Notes: generated by a model not told the origin, from the letters alone. Shown: positions 43,805-52,765, counted from the stretch's first letter. The stretch is DNA of 64,000 nt from Hoeflea sp. 108 (GCF_000372965.1 NZ_KB890024.1:3598839-3662838); one strand, 5' to 3'. A program made the numbers and translations.

Positions 43805-46261
43805 ATGGCAGCCGAAAAGCTTCGCAGCTACCGCGACAAGCGCGACTTTTCCAAAACCCGCGAACCGCGCGGCGGCATACCGGCGAGCAACGGCAACCGC
43901 TTCGTCGTCCACAAGCACCACGCCACCGCCGACCATTACGACCTGCGCCTCGAACTCGACGGCGTGCTCAAGAGCTGGGCTGTGCCCCGCGGCCCCTCAC
44001 TCAACCCCGCCGACCGGCGGCTGGCGGTCGAGACCGAGGACCACCCGCTCGAATATATCGACTTCGAGGGCGTGATCCCGGAGGGCGAATATGGCGGCGG
44101 GCCGATGATCGTCTGGGACGCCGGCAGCTGGGCGCCGATGGACGATGCGCGCTCGGCTCTCGACAAGGGCGCCTTCAAGTTCCGGCTGTGGGGCGAAAAG
44201 CTCAAGGGCGGCTGGATGCTGACACGGCTGAAACCCAGGCCGGACGAGGACAAGCGCAACTGGCTGCTGATCAAGGAGCACGACCAGGCCGAGGACACCG
44301 AGACCGACATCCTTGCGGTGCGCCCCGAGAGCGTGAAATCAGGCAGGCTGATCGAAGAGCTGGTGCCCCAGAGAAAGCCGCCGACGAAGCCCGAGAATAT
44401 CAAGCCAGAAACGCTTGCCGGCGCTGTTCGCTCGGCCATGCCGGCGCGGATCGAGCCACAGCTCGCCACCGCGACCGAAAGGCCGGCAGCCGATCCAAAG
44501 AAGTGGCTGCACGAGATCAAGCTCGACGGCTATCGGACGATGGCCCACATCGCCGACGGCGCTACCAGGCTGATCACGCGCAGCGGGCTCGACTGGACGA
44601 AGCGCTATGGCACGCTGCCAATGTCATTTCGCCGCCTGCCCTGCTCGGAGGCGATCATCGACGGCGAGATCGTCGTGCTCGACGACAAGGGCATCAGCCG
44701 CTTCGCCGCGCTGCAGGACGCACTCGCCGGCGGCCACGACCGGCAGCTTGTCTTCTATGCCTTCGACCTCGTCTTCCTCAATGGCTGGGACCTGCGCAAG
44801 GTGACGCTCGGACAGCGCAAGGCGCTGCTTGAAAAGCTGCTGGCCGGCCAGATCGATGCGCGCAGCGCCATCCAGTACAGCGACCATGTCGGCGGCGACG
44901 GCGGGCAGTTTTTCGAGAGTGTCAGCGAGATGGGGCTGGAAGGCATCGTCTCCAAGCAGCTTTCCGCGCCCTATGTCTCCGGCCGCACCCACAGCTGGAC
45001 CAAGACCAAGGCGCTGCAGCGCGGCGAGTTCGTCATCGCCGGCTACACGACATCTGAAGCAGCCGAGGGACTGGCGGCCCTTGCGCTCGGCGAATGGATC
45101 GACGGCGAACTCGAATATCGCGGCAAGGTCGGAACCGGTTTCGACACCGAGACGTTGGACACCCTGCTGCCGCGCCTCGAAGCGATCAGGGATGGCGCGG
45201 CACGGCTCGACGGAGCCCCCAAGGAGGTGATCCCGGTGCGGCCTGTGCTGATAGCCCGCATCCATTACGTCAACCGCACATCGGACAACGCCTTGCGGCA
45301 TGCGGTATTCAAGGGACTGCGGGAAGTGGAACTGAGCGCCAAGGAGACCCAGGTGGAGCGCAAGCGCCTGATCTCAGATGCCGACCTTGCCGGCATCTCG
45401 ATCACCAACCCGACCCGCCGGATTCTCGGCAAGGCGGGGCCGACCAAGCTCGACATCGCCGTCTATTACGCGGCTGTCGGCGACTTCATGTTGCCGCATA
45501 TTCTGGGGCGGCCGGTATCGCTGTTCCGCTGCCCGTCGAGCCGGCCGCAGGACTGCTTCTTCCAGCGTCACGCCTTCACCGGCATGCCGGCCACCATCGC
45601 CTCCTTCGAGACCAGCAATTCCGACGGCGAAACCAAGACCTACATCGCCGTCGAGGACGCCAAGGGTTATCTGGCGCTGGCGCAGTTCGGTGTCGTCGAG
45701 TTCCATGCCTGGGGCGCATTGCGAAAGCAGCTGGACAAGCCCGATCGCGTGGTCTTCGACCTCGACCCCGGCGAAGGCATCGGCTGGCGCGAGGTTGTCG
45801 AGGCGGCGGTCCATGTCAAGGGCGAGCTGGAAGCCATCGGCCTCGTGCCGTTCGTGAAGACCTCGGGCGGCAGCGGCATCCATGTCGTGGTGCCGGTGAA
45901 GAAGAAACTCGGCTGGAAGCAGATCCATCAGGCAAGCAGCGCCATCGCCTCCCGTATCGCCGCCACCGCGCCCAAGACGTTCACAACAGTGATGGGCAAG
46001 GACAACCGCAAGCAGCTTATTTTCATCGACTTCCATCGCAATGCGCGAAGTGCAACGGCCGCCGCCCCCTACACGCTGCGGGCGCGAACCCACATGCCGG
46101 CTTCGACCCCACTTGTCTGGAGTGATCTCGAGTCCATCGACGCTCCGCAGGATTTGAACTATTCTTCGCTTCCCGGACTTTTGGCTACGTCAGGCGATCC
46201 CTGGGCCGATATCGACGATCACGCCCGAGAATTGCCGGCAGCGTTCACAGGTAAAGCTTAG
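43805..46261 (+). CDS. ligD: Multifunctional NHEJ DNA ligase LigD (PE-LIG-POL)
   Basis: An 818-residue ATP-dependent DNA ligase for non-homologous end joining. Seen, in order: 3'-phosphoesterase domain (about 30-160) with VVHKHHATADHYDLRLEL, whose two His and Asp bind Mn; ligase domain (about 205-520) with catalytic K239 in EIKLDG and EGIVSKQLSAPY; primase-like polymerase domain (about 535-815) with D652-x-D654 in VVFDLDPGEG and TSGGSGIHVVVP. The PE-LIG-POL order is the Pseudomonas type. Start ATG 43805 gives MAAEKLRSYRDKRDF, as in relatives. Works with Ku 25 nt downstream. Confidence 0.95.
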   Translation: MAAEKLRSYRDKRDFSKTREPRGGIPASNGNRFVVHKHHATADHYDLRLELDGVLKSWAVPRGPSLNPADRRLAVETEDHPLEYIDFEGVIPEGEYGGGPMIVWDAGSWAPMDDARSALDKGAFKFRLWGEKLKGGWMLTRLKPRPDEDKRNWLLIKEHDQAEDTETDILAVRPESVKSGRLIEELVPQRKPPTKPENIKPETLAGAVRSAMPARIEPQLATATERPAADPKKWLHEIKLDGYRTMAHIADGATRLITRSGLDWTKRYGTLPMSFRRLPCSEAIIDGEIVVLDDKGISRFAALQDALAGGHDRQLVFYAFDLVFLNGWDLRKVTLGQRKALLEKLLAGQIDARSAIQYSDHVGGDGGQFFESVSEMGLEGIVSKQLSAPYVSGRTHSWTKTKALQRGEFVIAGYTTSEAAEGLAALALGEWIDGELEYRGKVGTGFDTETLDTLLPRLEAIRDGAARLDGAPKEVIPVRPVLIARIHYVNRTSDNALRHAVFKGLREVELSAKETQVERKRLISDADLAGISITNPTRRILGKAGPTKLDIAVYYAAVGDFMLPHILGRPVSLFRCPSSRPQDCFFQRHAFTGMPATIASFETSNSDGETKTYIAVEDAKGYLALAQFGVVEFHAWGALRKQLDKPDRVVFDLDPGEGIGWREVVEAAVHVKGELEAIGLVPFVKTSGGSGIHVVVPVKKKLGWKQIHQASSAIASRIAATAPKTFTTVMGKDNRKQLIFIDFHRNARSATAAAPYTLRARTHMPASTPLVWSDLESIDAPQDLNYSSLPGLLATSGDPWADIDDHARELPAAFTGKA

Positions 46262-46286
46262 TTGTGTCGTCGCGTAGGAGACAAGC

Positions 46287-47159
46287 ATGGCGCCCAGGGC
46301 ATCTTGGAAGGGATATCTCAAGCTCAGTCTGGTCAGCTGCCCGGTAAGGCTGTACCCGGCAACGAGCTCGAGCGAACGCATCGCCTTCAACCAATTGCAC
46401 AAGGACACCCATAACCGGATCAACATGAAGCCGGTCGACCCCGAACTCGGGCTCGTCGAACGCACCGATCTGGTCAAGGGCTACGAATACGAAGACAAGA
46501 AGTACATCATCATCGACGAGGCCGACCTCGACAGCGTCAGGATCGAGTCCAACCACACGATGAACATCGAGGCCTTCGTCGAGGAAGGCTCAGTCGACGT
46601 GATCTACCAGGACGCCCCCTATTATCTGGCGCCCGACGGGGCCATGGCTGAGGAAACCTTCGCGGTGCTGCGCGAGGCGCTGCACAAGACGGGCAAGCTC
46701 GCCATCGCCCGACTGGTGCTGTCGAGCCGCGAACGCGTCGTCACCATCGGCTCGCGCGAGAACGGCATGTTCGTCTGCACGCTGAGGAACCCGAGCGAAG
46801 TGCGCGGCACAGCCGAGTATTTCGGCAACATCCCGGCCGGCGATCCGGACCCCGAGATGCTGCAGCTTGCGGAAGCGCTGATCCAGCAGAAGCTGACGAC
46901 TTTCGATCCGAAGAACTATGAGGATCGCTATGAGATCGCCCTGATGAAGATGATCAAGGAGAAGCTGAAGGGCCACAAGCCGATCATCGCAGCCGCCCCC
47001 GAACGCGGCAATGTCATCAACCTGATGGACGCGCTGAAGGCGAGCCTGGGCCAATCCAAGCCGCCGGCCAAGAGCAAGCCCAAGGTGGATGCAGCAGCCA
47101 AGCCGGCTGAAAAAGTGGCGGCATCGGGCGGCAAATCGGCAGCCAAGGGCAAGAAGTGA
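46287..47159 (+). CDS. ku: Ku-family DNA end-binding protein
   Basis: A 290-residue bacterial Ku homodimer subunit that threads onto double-strand ends and recruits LigD. Seen: the conserved start WKGYLKLSLVSCPVRLYPA, the beta-barrel ring region (about 1-200) with HNRINMKPVDPELG and KGYEYEDKKYIIIDE, and a C-terminal basic Lys/Ala/Pro-rich tail (about 250-290) typical of rhizobial Ku. Start ATG 46287. The last 4 nt (GTGA) overlap the start of the BRCT-TPR gene, a sign of translational coupling. Confidence 0.95.
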   Translation: MAPRASWKGYLKLSLVSCPVRLYPATSSSERIAFNQLHKDTHNRINMKPVDPELGLVERTDLVKGYEYEDKKYIIIDEADLDSVRIESNHTMNIEAFVEEGSVDVIYQDAPYYLAPDGAMAEETFAVLREALHKTGKLAIARLVLSSRERVVTIGSRENGMFVCTLRNPSEVRGTAEYFGNIPAGDPDPEMLQLAEALIQQKLTTFDPKNYEDRYEIALMKMIKEKLKGHKPIIAAAPERGNVINLMDALKASLGQSKPPAKSKPKVDAAAKPAEKVAASGGKSAAKGKK

Positions 47160-48256
47160 CAGATCCGGCATCGTCTCTCCAGGGCACGACCTTCGGTCTC
47201 GTGGGCGCACTGGAAGCGTTTCCACGGCGCCTCGCCCTGCGCGAGGTCAGGCGCCTCGGCGGCGACCTCCAGCACGGCGTGACCCGGCGGACGACCCATG
47301 TCGTGTTCGGGCGCGGCCTGCTTGGGCGTGAAAGCGATGCCCGTATCGCCGGCAAGTATGAGGCCGTGTCAGGCGGCCAGATGACTGTGCTCAGCGAGAA
47401 CGGCTTCCTGCGCATGCTCGGCCTGCTCGATCCGCCCGAAGCCGCGGCCCTTTCGCAGGCATCGATCGGCGAGCAATCGAAGCTCGATCCCAAGGCGCTC
47501 GCGCTTCTCGGCCTGTTCGACGCCTTCGAGCACCATATGGAGCCCTACTCCTTCCGCGACCTGATCCTCGCCAGGAAATATGCCGGGCTGCTGGTTGGCG
47601 GGGCGAGCTGGGGACGGATCGCACGGTCCGTCCGTCGTTCCGGGCCGGTCGCCTCGCTGACGGCGCTGAACCTGCACACGGAGGATGGGGACGCGATCTA
47701 CGCGCGCCAGGGGACCGAACTGACCGAACTGGACGGCCAGGGCCTGCTGCCGCTGGATCGGACCAACGACACTGAAATCGAGGCCCTTTTTTCCCTCGCC
47801 GAAGAAGCCGAGGACGAAGGCCGCCACCTCGAGGCGGCGGCACTCTACAGGCGCTATCTGGCAGCCGACCCCGGCGACGGCATCGCGGCCTTCAACCGGG
47901 CAAACTGCCTGCGCGCCGGCGGGCTGACGACAGAGGCAGCGGGTGCCTACATGCAGGCAATCAAGCTCGACCCGAATTTCGTCGAAGCCTGGTTCAATCT
48001 CGGCGGGCTTTTCGCCGAACAGGGCAAGGTCGCAACGGCCCGGCGTCATCTCAAGGCAGCCGTGACGCTCGACCCGGGATATGCCGACGCCGTCTACAAC
48101 CTCGCCAATCTCGAATACCAGGCTGGCGATCTCGCGGCGGCCCGGCACTGGTGGTCTGTCTATCTCCAGCTCGACAGCACGTCGGAATGGGCGCGCACCG
48201 CCGAAAAAGGCATCCAGTATGCCGACCTCCACCTCAGGAAACGTTCAGCCGGCTGA
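47156..48256 (+). CDS. BRCT-TPR protein coupled to ku
   Basis: A 366-residue protein. Seen: N-terminal BRCT-like domain (about residues 8-90) with LQGTTFGLVGALEAFPRR, VRRLGGDLQHG and TTHVVFGRG; a middle segment (about 115-165) with YSFRDLILARKYAGLLVGGASWGRIARSV that looks like a MerR-type helix-turn-helix; and at least three TPR repeats (about 205-345; AAALYRRYLAADPGDG, AAGAYMQAIKLDPNF, ARRHLKAAVTLDPGY). Start GTG 47156 overlaps the ku stop by 4 nt. BRCT domains bind DNA-repair partners or DNA ends, TPRs bind proteins. A scaffold for NHEJ is the best inference. I know of no described role. Confidence 0.75.
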   Translation: MTDPASSLQGTTFGLVGALEAFPRRLALREVRRLGGDLQHGVTRRTTHVVFGRGLLGRESDARIAGKYEAVSGGQMTVLSENGFLRMLGLLDPPEAAALSQASIGEQSKLDPKALALLGLFDAFEHHMEPYSFRDLILARKYAGLLVGGASWGRIARSVRRSGPVASLTALNLHTEDGDAIYARQGTELTELDGQGLLPLDRTNDTEIEALFSLAEEAEDEGRHLEAAALYRRYLAADPGDGIAAFNRANCLRAGGLTTEAAGAYMQAIKLDPNFVEAWFNLGGLFAEQGKVATARRHLKAAVTLDPGYADAVYNLANLEYQAGDLAAARHWWSVYLQLDSTSEWARTAEKGIQYADLHLRKRSAG

Positions 48257-48257
48257 C

Positions 48258-48899
48258 ATGGACACGCAATTTCTCTTCAACGGCGACGAAGACGCCGCCG
48301 TCACCATCCTTTTGGCGCATGGCGCCGGCGCGCCGATGGATTCGGCGTCGATGGAAGCGACTGCCAAGGCGCTGGCCGCACAAGGCTTCCGCGTCGCCCG
48401 CTTCGAGTTTCCCTATATGGCTGCCCGACGCACTGAGGCCGGGCGCAAGCCGCCGCCGCGCGCGGAAACGCTGAACCCGGAATACAAGGCTGCGATCGAA
48501 AAGCTCGGCGCCAAAGGCCCGCTCATCATCGGCGGCAAGTCGATGGGCGGGCGCGTCGCCAGCATGGTCGCCGATGAGCTGTTCGCAGCAGGCAGGATCG
48601 CCGGCCTGCTCTGCCTCGGCTATCCGTTCCATCCGCCGGCCAAGCCCGAACAATTGCGAACGAAGCATCTGGCGGGACTGAAGACGCCGGCGCTGATCGT
48701 GCAAGGCACCCGTGACGAATTCGGCACCCGCGACGAGGTTGCAGGCTACGACCTGTCCGACCAGATCGAGCTGTTCTGGCTGGAAGACGGCGACCACGAC
48801 CTCAAGCCGCGCAAGAGCATCTCGGGCTTCTCCGCCGCCGACCATCTGAAATCGATGGCCGACAAGGTCGCGTCTTGGTCGGCGCAGCTGAAGCGTTAG
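48258..48899 (+). CDS. Alpha/beta hydrolase of the KANL3/Tex30-like (COG3571) type
   Basis: A 213-residue hydrolase. Seen: ILLAHGAGAPMDS oxyanion region, nucleophile elbow GGKSMGG with Ser at about residue 95, and the late acid and His in GTRDEFGTRDEV and EDGDHDLKPR. It begins 1 nt after the stop of the BRCT-TPR gene, so it is in the repair operon. The family has no proven repair role. It could act on a repair-unrelated ester, or on a small signal or adduct; no substrate is named. Confidence 0.8.
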   Translation: MDTQFLFNGDEDAAVTILLAHGAGAPMDSASMEATAKALAAQGFRVARFEFPYMAARRTEAGRKPPPRAETLNPEYKAAIEKLGAKGPLIIGGKSMGGRVASMVADELFAAGRIAGLLCLGYPFHPPAKPEQLRTKHLAGLKTPALIVQGTRDEFGTRDEVAGYDLSDQIELFWLEDGDHDLKPRKSISGFSAADHLKSMADKVASWSAQLKR

Positions 48900-48909
48900 G
48901 TCGAATGGC

Positions 48910-49692
48910 GTGAAGATCGCCACGTTCAACATCAACAACATCAACCGTAGGCTCGGAAACCTGCTGGCGTGGTTGAAGCAGGCCAAACCCGACGTCGTCT
49001 GCCTGCAGGAACTCAAGGCGGCCGACGATGAGTTCCCTGCCAAGGCGCTCGAAGACGCCGGTTACGGCGCCGTATGGCGCGGCGAGCGCGCCTGGAACGG
49101 CGTGGCGATATTGGCCAGGGACGGAAAACCTGTGGTGACGCGATGGGAACTGCCCGGCGACCCCGACGATGACCAGAGCCGCTACATCGAAGCTGCGGTG
49201 GGCGGCATTCTCGTTAGCTGCCTCTACGCGCCCAACGGCAACCCGCAGCCGGGGCCGAAATTCGACTACAAGCTCGCCTGGCACAAGCGCTTCAATGCAC
49301 ACGCCGCAGCCCTGCTCGCCGCCGGCATACCTGTCGTGCTCGCCGGCGACTACAACATCGCGCCCGAAGTGCGCGACGTCTATGCGACGCAGTCCTATGA
49401 CGACAACGCGCTGGTACAGCCTCAGAGCCGCGCGGCGTTCCAGGCACTGCTCGAGCGAGGCTGGACCGACAGCATCCGCAGGGCATTTCCCGGCGACGGC
49501 GTCTACAGTTTCTGGGACTATCGGCGAAACAGGTGGCAGCGCAACGCCGGCCTGCGCCTCGATCACCTGCTCCTGAGCCCCGATCTCGCCGGCCGCCTCT
49601 CAGCCGCCGGCATCGACCGCGACGTCAGAGGCCTCGCCGACGCCAGCGACCACGCGCCGGTCTGGATCGAGCTCGGCGCGCCGCAGGCTTAG
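48910..49692 (+). CDS. xthA: Exonuclease III (XthA-like) AP endonuclease
   Basis: A 260-residue DNase-I-like nuclease with 3'-5' exonuclease, 3'-phosphatase and AP-endonuclease activity. Seen: MKIATFNINNINRRL, catalytic Glu in CLQELKA (about residue 34), LAGDYNIAPEVRDVY (Asp and Asn at the metal site), LRLDHLLLSP, and the closing SDHAPVW His. Start GTG 48910. Lies 10 nt after the hydrolase. End processing fits the needs of NHEJ. A second, housekeeping copy elsewhere in the genome is likely but not visible here. Confidence 0.9.
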   Translation: MKIATFNINNINRRLGNLLAWLKQAKPDVVCLQELKAADDEFPAKALEDAGYGAVWRGERAWNGVAILARDGKPVVTRWELPGDPDDDQSRYIEAAVGGILVSCLYAPNGNPQPGPKFDYKLAWHKRFNAHAAALLAAGIPVVLAGDYNIAPEVRDVYATQSYDDNALVQPQSRAAFQALLERGWTDSIRRAFPGDGVYSFWDYRRNRWQRNAGLRLDHLLLSPDLAGRLSAAGIDRDVRGLADASDHAPVWIELGAPQA

Positions 49693-49749
49693 AGCGCACT
49701 TATCCTGGAACTCTGGCCTCGATAGCGCTCGCTTATGCGGCGCATTGCC

Positions 49750-49764
49750 AATGACGATTGGACA
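49750..49764 (+). repeat. Copy 1 of a 15-bp promoter repeat
   Basis: AATGACGATTGGACA lies 117 bases before the PuuD-like start. The identical 15-mer recurs at 51114-51128 before the DUF3830/ABC operon. See the second copy. Confidence 0.6.
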
Positions 49765-49880
49765 GCGACCCGACCGCGAGCAGATAAGCTGACATCCAGG
49801 ATGCGGTGGTTTGGCCGAAAGGCAGCCGCCGCGACAAGGCATTCCTGCCTCGTTACCTCAGTTGTTTGGAAGGTCCCATC

Positions 49881-50654
49881 ATGCACCAGCCGCTCGTCGC
49901 CGTGTCGACAGACGTCAAGCAGTTCGAGAACTACACCTGGTATGCAGCGCCCCAGCAATATCTGGAGGCGGCAATTTCGGGTGCCGGCGTGCTGCCTGTG
50001 CTGGTGCCGTCCTTCGGCGATCGCCTCGACCTCGACGTGTTGTTGTCGTCGGTCGACGGCGTGATGCTGACCGGCTCCAAGTCCAATGTCGATCCGCGCC
50101 TTTACGGCGAAGAGGCGACGGAAGCCAATGGTCCTTACGATTTCGCCCGCGATTCCACCACCATGCCCCTGATCCGCAAGGCGATCGAGCGCGGCGTGCC
50201 GCTGCTTGCCATCTGCCGCGGCATCCAGGAGCTCAACGTCGCCCTTGGCGGCTCGCTCGCCACCGAGATCCAGGAGCGCGACGGCATCGACGATCACCGC
50301 GCCCCCGTCAGCGACAACCAGGACGAACGTTTCGCCATCCGCCAGACGGCGACGATCAAGCCGGGCAGCTGCCTGGCCGGTGTATTCGGCCCCGGCGACA
50401 TCCTGGTCAACTCGGTCCACCGCCAGGCGGTCGAGCGGCTCGGTGCCAAGCTGCAGGTCGAGGCCATCGCGCCCGACGGCACGGTCGAAGCCGTGTCGGT
50501 GCGCGATTCCAGGGCCTTTGCCGTGGGCGTGCAGTGGCACCCCGAATATTGGGTCAAGTCGGACGATGTCTCGCAGCGCATCTTCAAGGCGTTTGGCGAT
50601 GCCGTGCGGGCCCATGCGGTGGCGCGTCAGGCGGCAAGGGCTGCTGCGGAGTAA
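49881..50654 (+). CDS. PuuD-like gamma-glutamyl-GABA hydrolase (class I amidotransferase)
   Basis: A 257-residue peptidase C26 enzyme. Seen: nucleophile C112 in LAICRGIQELNVALGG, and the catalytic H220 and E222 in GVQWHPEYW. The known relative PuuD splits gamma-glutamyl-gamma-aminobutyrate in putrescine breakdown. The ribosome binding site AAGGTC and the ATG 49881 define the start. The next operon carries an aminobutyraldehyde-type dehydrogenase and a polyamine-type importer, and both promoters share an identical 15-mer, so the genes probably form one regulon. Confidence 0.85.
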   Translation: MHQPLVAVSTDVKQFENYTWYAAPQQYLEAAISGAGVLPVLVPSFGDRLDLDVLLSSVDGVMLTGSKSNVDPRLYGEEATEANGPYDFARDSTTMPLIRKAIERGVPLLAICRGIQELNVALGGSLATEIQERDGIDDHRAPVSDNQDERFAIRQTATIKPGSCLAGVFGPGDILVNSVHRQAVERLGAKLQVEAIAPDGTVEAVSVRDSRAFAVGVQWHPEYWVKSDDVSQRIFKAFGDAVRAHAVARQAARAAAE

Positions 50655-50729
50655 AATCCGCTCCAGCCTTTCCTCACCGTCGCGACCACCGACAGCGGGC
50701 TTCGTTTCCCACCGTCACGGCTTCGCCGC

Positions 50730-50869
50730 GCCACCTCTCCCCCACTCCGTGGGGGCGAGGACCCCAAGTTCTGTGAGGTCGCACGTCAACATCGCAGCAA
50801 CTGCTCAGCTATGGGTGCTGCGTCGGCGATCGGCGTTTCCTCGCCCCCATGAAATGGCGGAGAGGTGGC
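50730..50869. repeat. Intergenic inverted-repeat element
   Basis: Arms 50730-50761 and 50838-50869 are inverted copies, 28 of 32 bases matching, each itself partly palindromic (CCACCTCTCCCCCA...TGGGGGCGAGG). A further GCCACCTC lies inverted at 50935-50942. No coding content is seen in the gap 50655-51179. This looks like a short rhizobial palindromic/MITE-like element, not coding for a transposase. Confidence 0.6.
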
Positions 50870-51113
50870 TTGCGTGGCAAACCGATGAAGGCGCATTGGC
50901 GCAAAGCAAGCTTGTCGGCCTCGCCAACGCAGAAAGCCACCTCCTCAGCTCATCCTGTTCTTTCGGCTTGCCTCTCGACTGGCGGCTGCTCCGGTTGCCC
51001 TGACGTCAGCTACTGAAGCCGCCGCGCATATTATTGCGCCCCAGCCGCAGCGAATGAACAAAAATGCCCCGGCGAGCCTACATCGATAAAAATTCTTTAT
51101 CTGGCAAATTTCG

Positions 51114-51128
51114 AATGACGATTGGACA
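51114..51128 (+). repeat. Copy 2 of a 15-bp promoter repeat
   Basis: AATGACGATTGGACA, identical to 49750-49764, lies 51 bases before the DUF3830 start. A shared operator for the LysR regulator at 56962 is the simplest explanation; this is inferred. Confidence 0.6.
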
Positions 51129-51179
51129 TCGGACCTCGAAAACGCGGAAATACGGCATTCTTAGCGTACAGGAGCCGCA

Positions 51180-51656
51180 ATGACCGACCGCAAACTATAC
51201 CTGAAATTCGTCGATTCCGACGTGACGGGTATCATTACGCTTTATTGGGAGAATGCTCCTGAGACCTGTAAGGCTCTCTGGGGCGCGCTGGAAAAGCCGA
51301 TCCAGTGGCCTGCAACGCACGCCATGTTCTCCGGCCCCGAGATCATGATGGGCCTGCCCGAGGAAGCCCGTAATTTCGACCCGACCACCATTCCGCCCGA
51401 GAATCAGACCGTGCTGCCCGAAGTCGGCGAGCTGCTGTGGTTCTACCAGCCGAAGAACTTCTTCAAGATCGACCCGACCGAGTTCTGGGAGATCGGCCTG
51501 TTCTACGGCGTCGGCGGCCGCACCTTCGGCCCGACCGGATGGATATCCTGCACCTATTTCGGCAAGATGACCGAGAATCTCGAGGGCATTGCCGCCCAGT
51601 GCCGCCTGATCCGTACGGAAGGCGCCAAGGTCGTGGAAATCGGCCGCCTGGCCTGA
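51180..51656 (+). CDS. DUF3830 cyclophilin-like protein
   Basis: A 158-residue protein of the DUF3830 family, with a predicted cyclophilin-like fold. Seen: an N-terminal strand MTDRKLYLKFVDSDVTGIITLYWENAP, then WPATHAMFSGPEIMMGLP, PPENQTVLPEVGELLWFY and FYGVGGRTFGPTGW, the family hallmarks. The DUF3830 family often lies beside amine or amino-acid ABC importers and deaminases, but its activity is unproven. First gene of the operon; ribosome binding site AGGAG before ATG 51180. Confidence 0.82.
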   Translation: MTDRKLYLKFVDSDVTGIITLYWENAPETCKALWGALEKPIQWPATHAMFSGPEIMMGLPEEARNFDPTTIPPENQTVLPEVGELLWFYQPKNFFKIDPTEFWEIGLFYGVGGRTFGPTGWISCTYFGKMTENLEGIAAQCRLIRTEGAKVVEIGRLA

Positions 51657-51698
51657 TCGACCCTCTAACTGCAACCTTAAATCCGAAGGGGAACTACA

Positions 51699-52739
51699 AT
51701 GAAATCCAGGTTCAGTATCGCTGTGCTCAGCACGTCCATCCTTGCACTGGCGGCAGGTGCTGCCAGTGCCCAGGACAAGACGCTCGTCATCAATTCCTTC
51801 GGCGGCGCCTATGAGGCCGCCCACAAGAAGTGCATCATCGAGCCGTTCGAGAAGGCGACGGGCGCCAAGGTCCAGATCGTGACCGCCTACTCCTCCGATG
51901 CCTTCGCCCAGCTGCGCGCCCAGAAGGCGGCACCCCAGTTCGACATCATCAACTTCTCCGGCGGCCAGGAAATCGTCGGTGCTTCGGAAGGCCTGCTGGC
52001 CCCGATCGACGCCACCAAGCTGAAGAACGCCGGCGACCTCTATGACTTCGCCAAGGCCAACCTCGCCAAGGGCGAAGGCCCGGCCTACTCGATCGCCGCC
52101 ATCGGCCTGGTCTACAACAGCGACAAGGCACCGAAGGCGCCGTCGAGCTGGAAGGACCTGCTCGATCCGGCCGTCGGCGAACATCTCGTGCTCACCGACA
52201 TCTCCAACGGCTACGGCATGCTCGGCTTCCTGATGCTCAATCAGGTCGAGGGCGGCAACCTCGACAACATCCAGCCGGGTCTCGATGCCGTCGGCAAGCT
52301 TCTCGAGGGCGGCGCCATCGTCGTCTCCAAGTCGCCCGAGATCCAGCAGGAATTCGCCCAGAACGACGCCTGGCTTGCGCCTTATGCTTCGGACTACGCT
52401 TTCACCCTGCGCACTGCCGGACTGCCGGCGAAGTTCGTCCAGGGCGCCGAAGGTACCCCGGCCAGCTACATCACGACCAACCTCGTCGCCAACCGCCCGA
52501 ACCAGGACCTGGCGCTGCAGTTCATCGACACGTCGATCTCGGCCGAGGCCCAGACCTGCTTTGCCGAAGCGCTGCGCTACACGCCCACCAATTCGAAGGC
52601 CAAGCTTGCGCCTGAGGTTGCAGCCGACGTCGCTTACGGCGAAGAAGGCGTGAAGGGCCTGATCCGCTTCGATCCGGCCAAGATCGAGGCCAACCGCGCC
52701 GCCTGGGTGGAGGCCTGGAACAAGGCCATCGCCAAGTAA
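51699..52739 (+). CDS. Periplasmic binding protein of polyamine-type ABC importer
   Basis: A 346-residue family 1 binding protein. Seen: a Sec signal peptide (MKSRFSIAVLSTSILALAAG, cleavage near ASAQ at residue 25), then LVINSFGGAYEAAHKKC and the two-lobe pattern of PotD-like proteins. It begins 42 nt after DUF3830 and carries its own ribosome binding site AGGGG. The ligand is probably a polyamine or related amine (inference from the PuuD-like hydrolase and aminobutyraldehyde dehydrogenase). Confidence 0.9.
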   Translation: MKSRFSIAVLSTSILALAAGAASAQDKTLVINSFGGAYEAAHKKCIIEPFEKATGAKVQIVTAYSSDAFAQLRAQKAAPQFDIINFSGGQEIVGASEGLLAPIDATKLKNAGDLYDFAKANLAKGEGPAYSIAAIGLVYNSDKAPKAPSSWKDLLDPAVGEHLVLTDISNGYGMLGFLMLNQVEGGNLDNIQPGLDAVGKLLEGGAIVVSKSPEIQQEFAQNDAWLAPYASDYAFTLRTAGLPAKFVQGAEGTPASYITTNLVANRPNQDLALQFIDTSISAEAQTCFAEALRYTPTNSKAKLAPEVAADVAYGEEGVKGLIRFDPAKIEANRAAWVEAWNKAIAK

Positions 52740-52765
52740 CATTCGACGTCAGGAGAGCGGGCACC

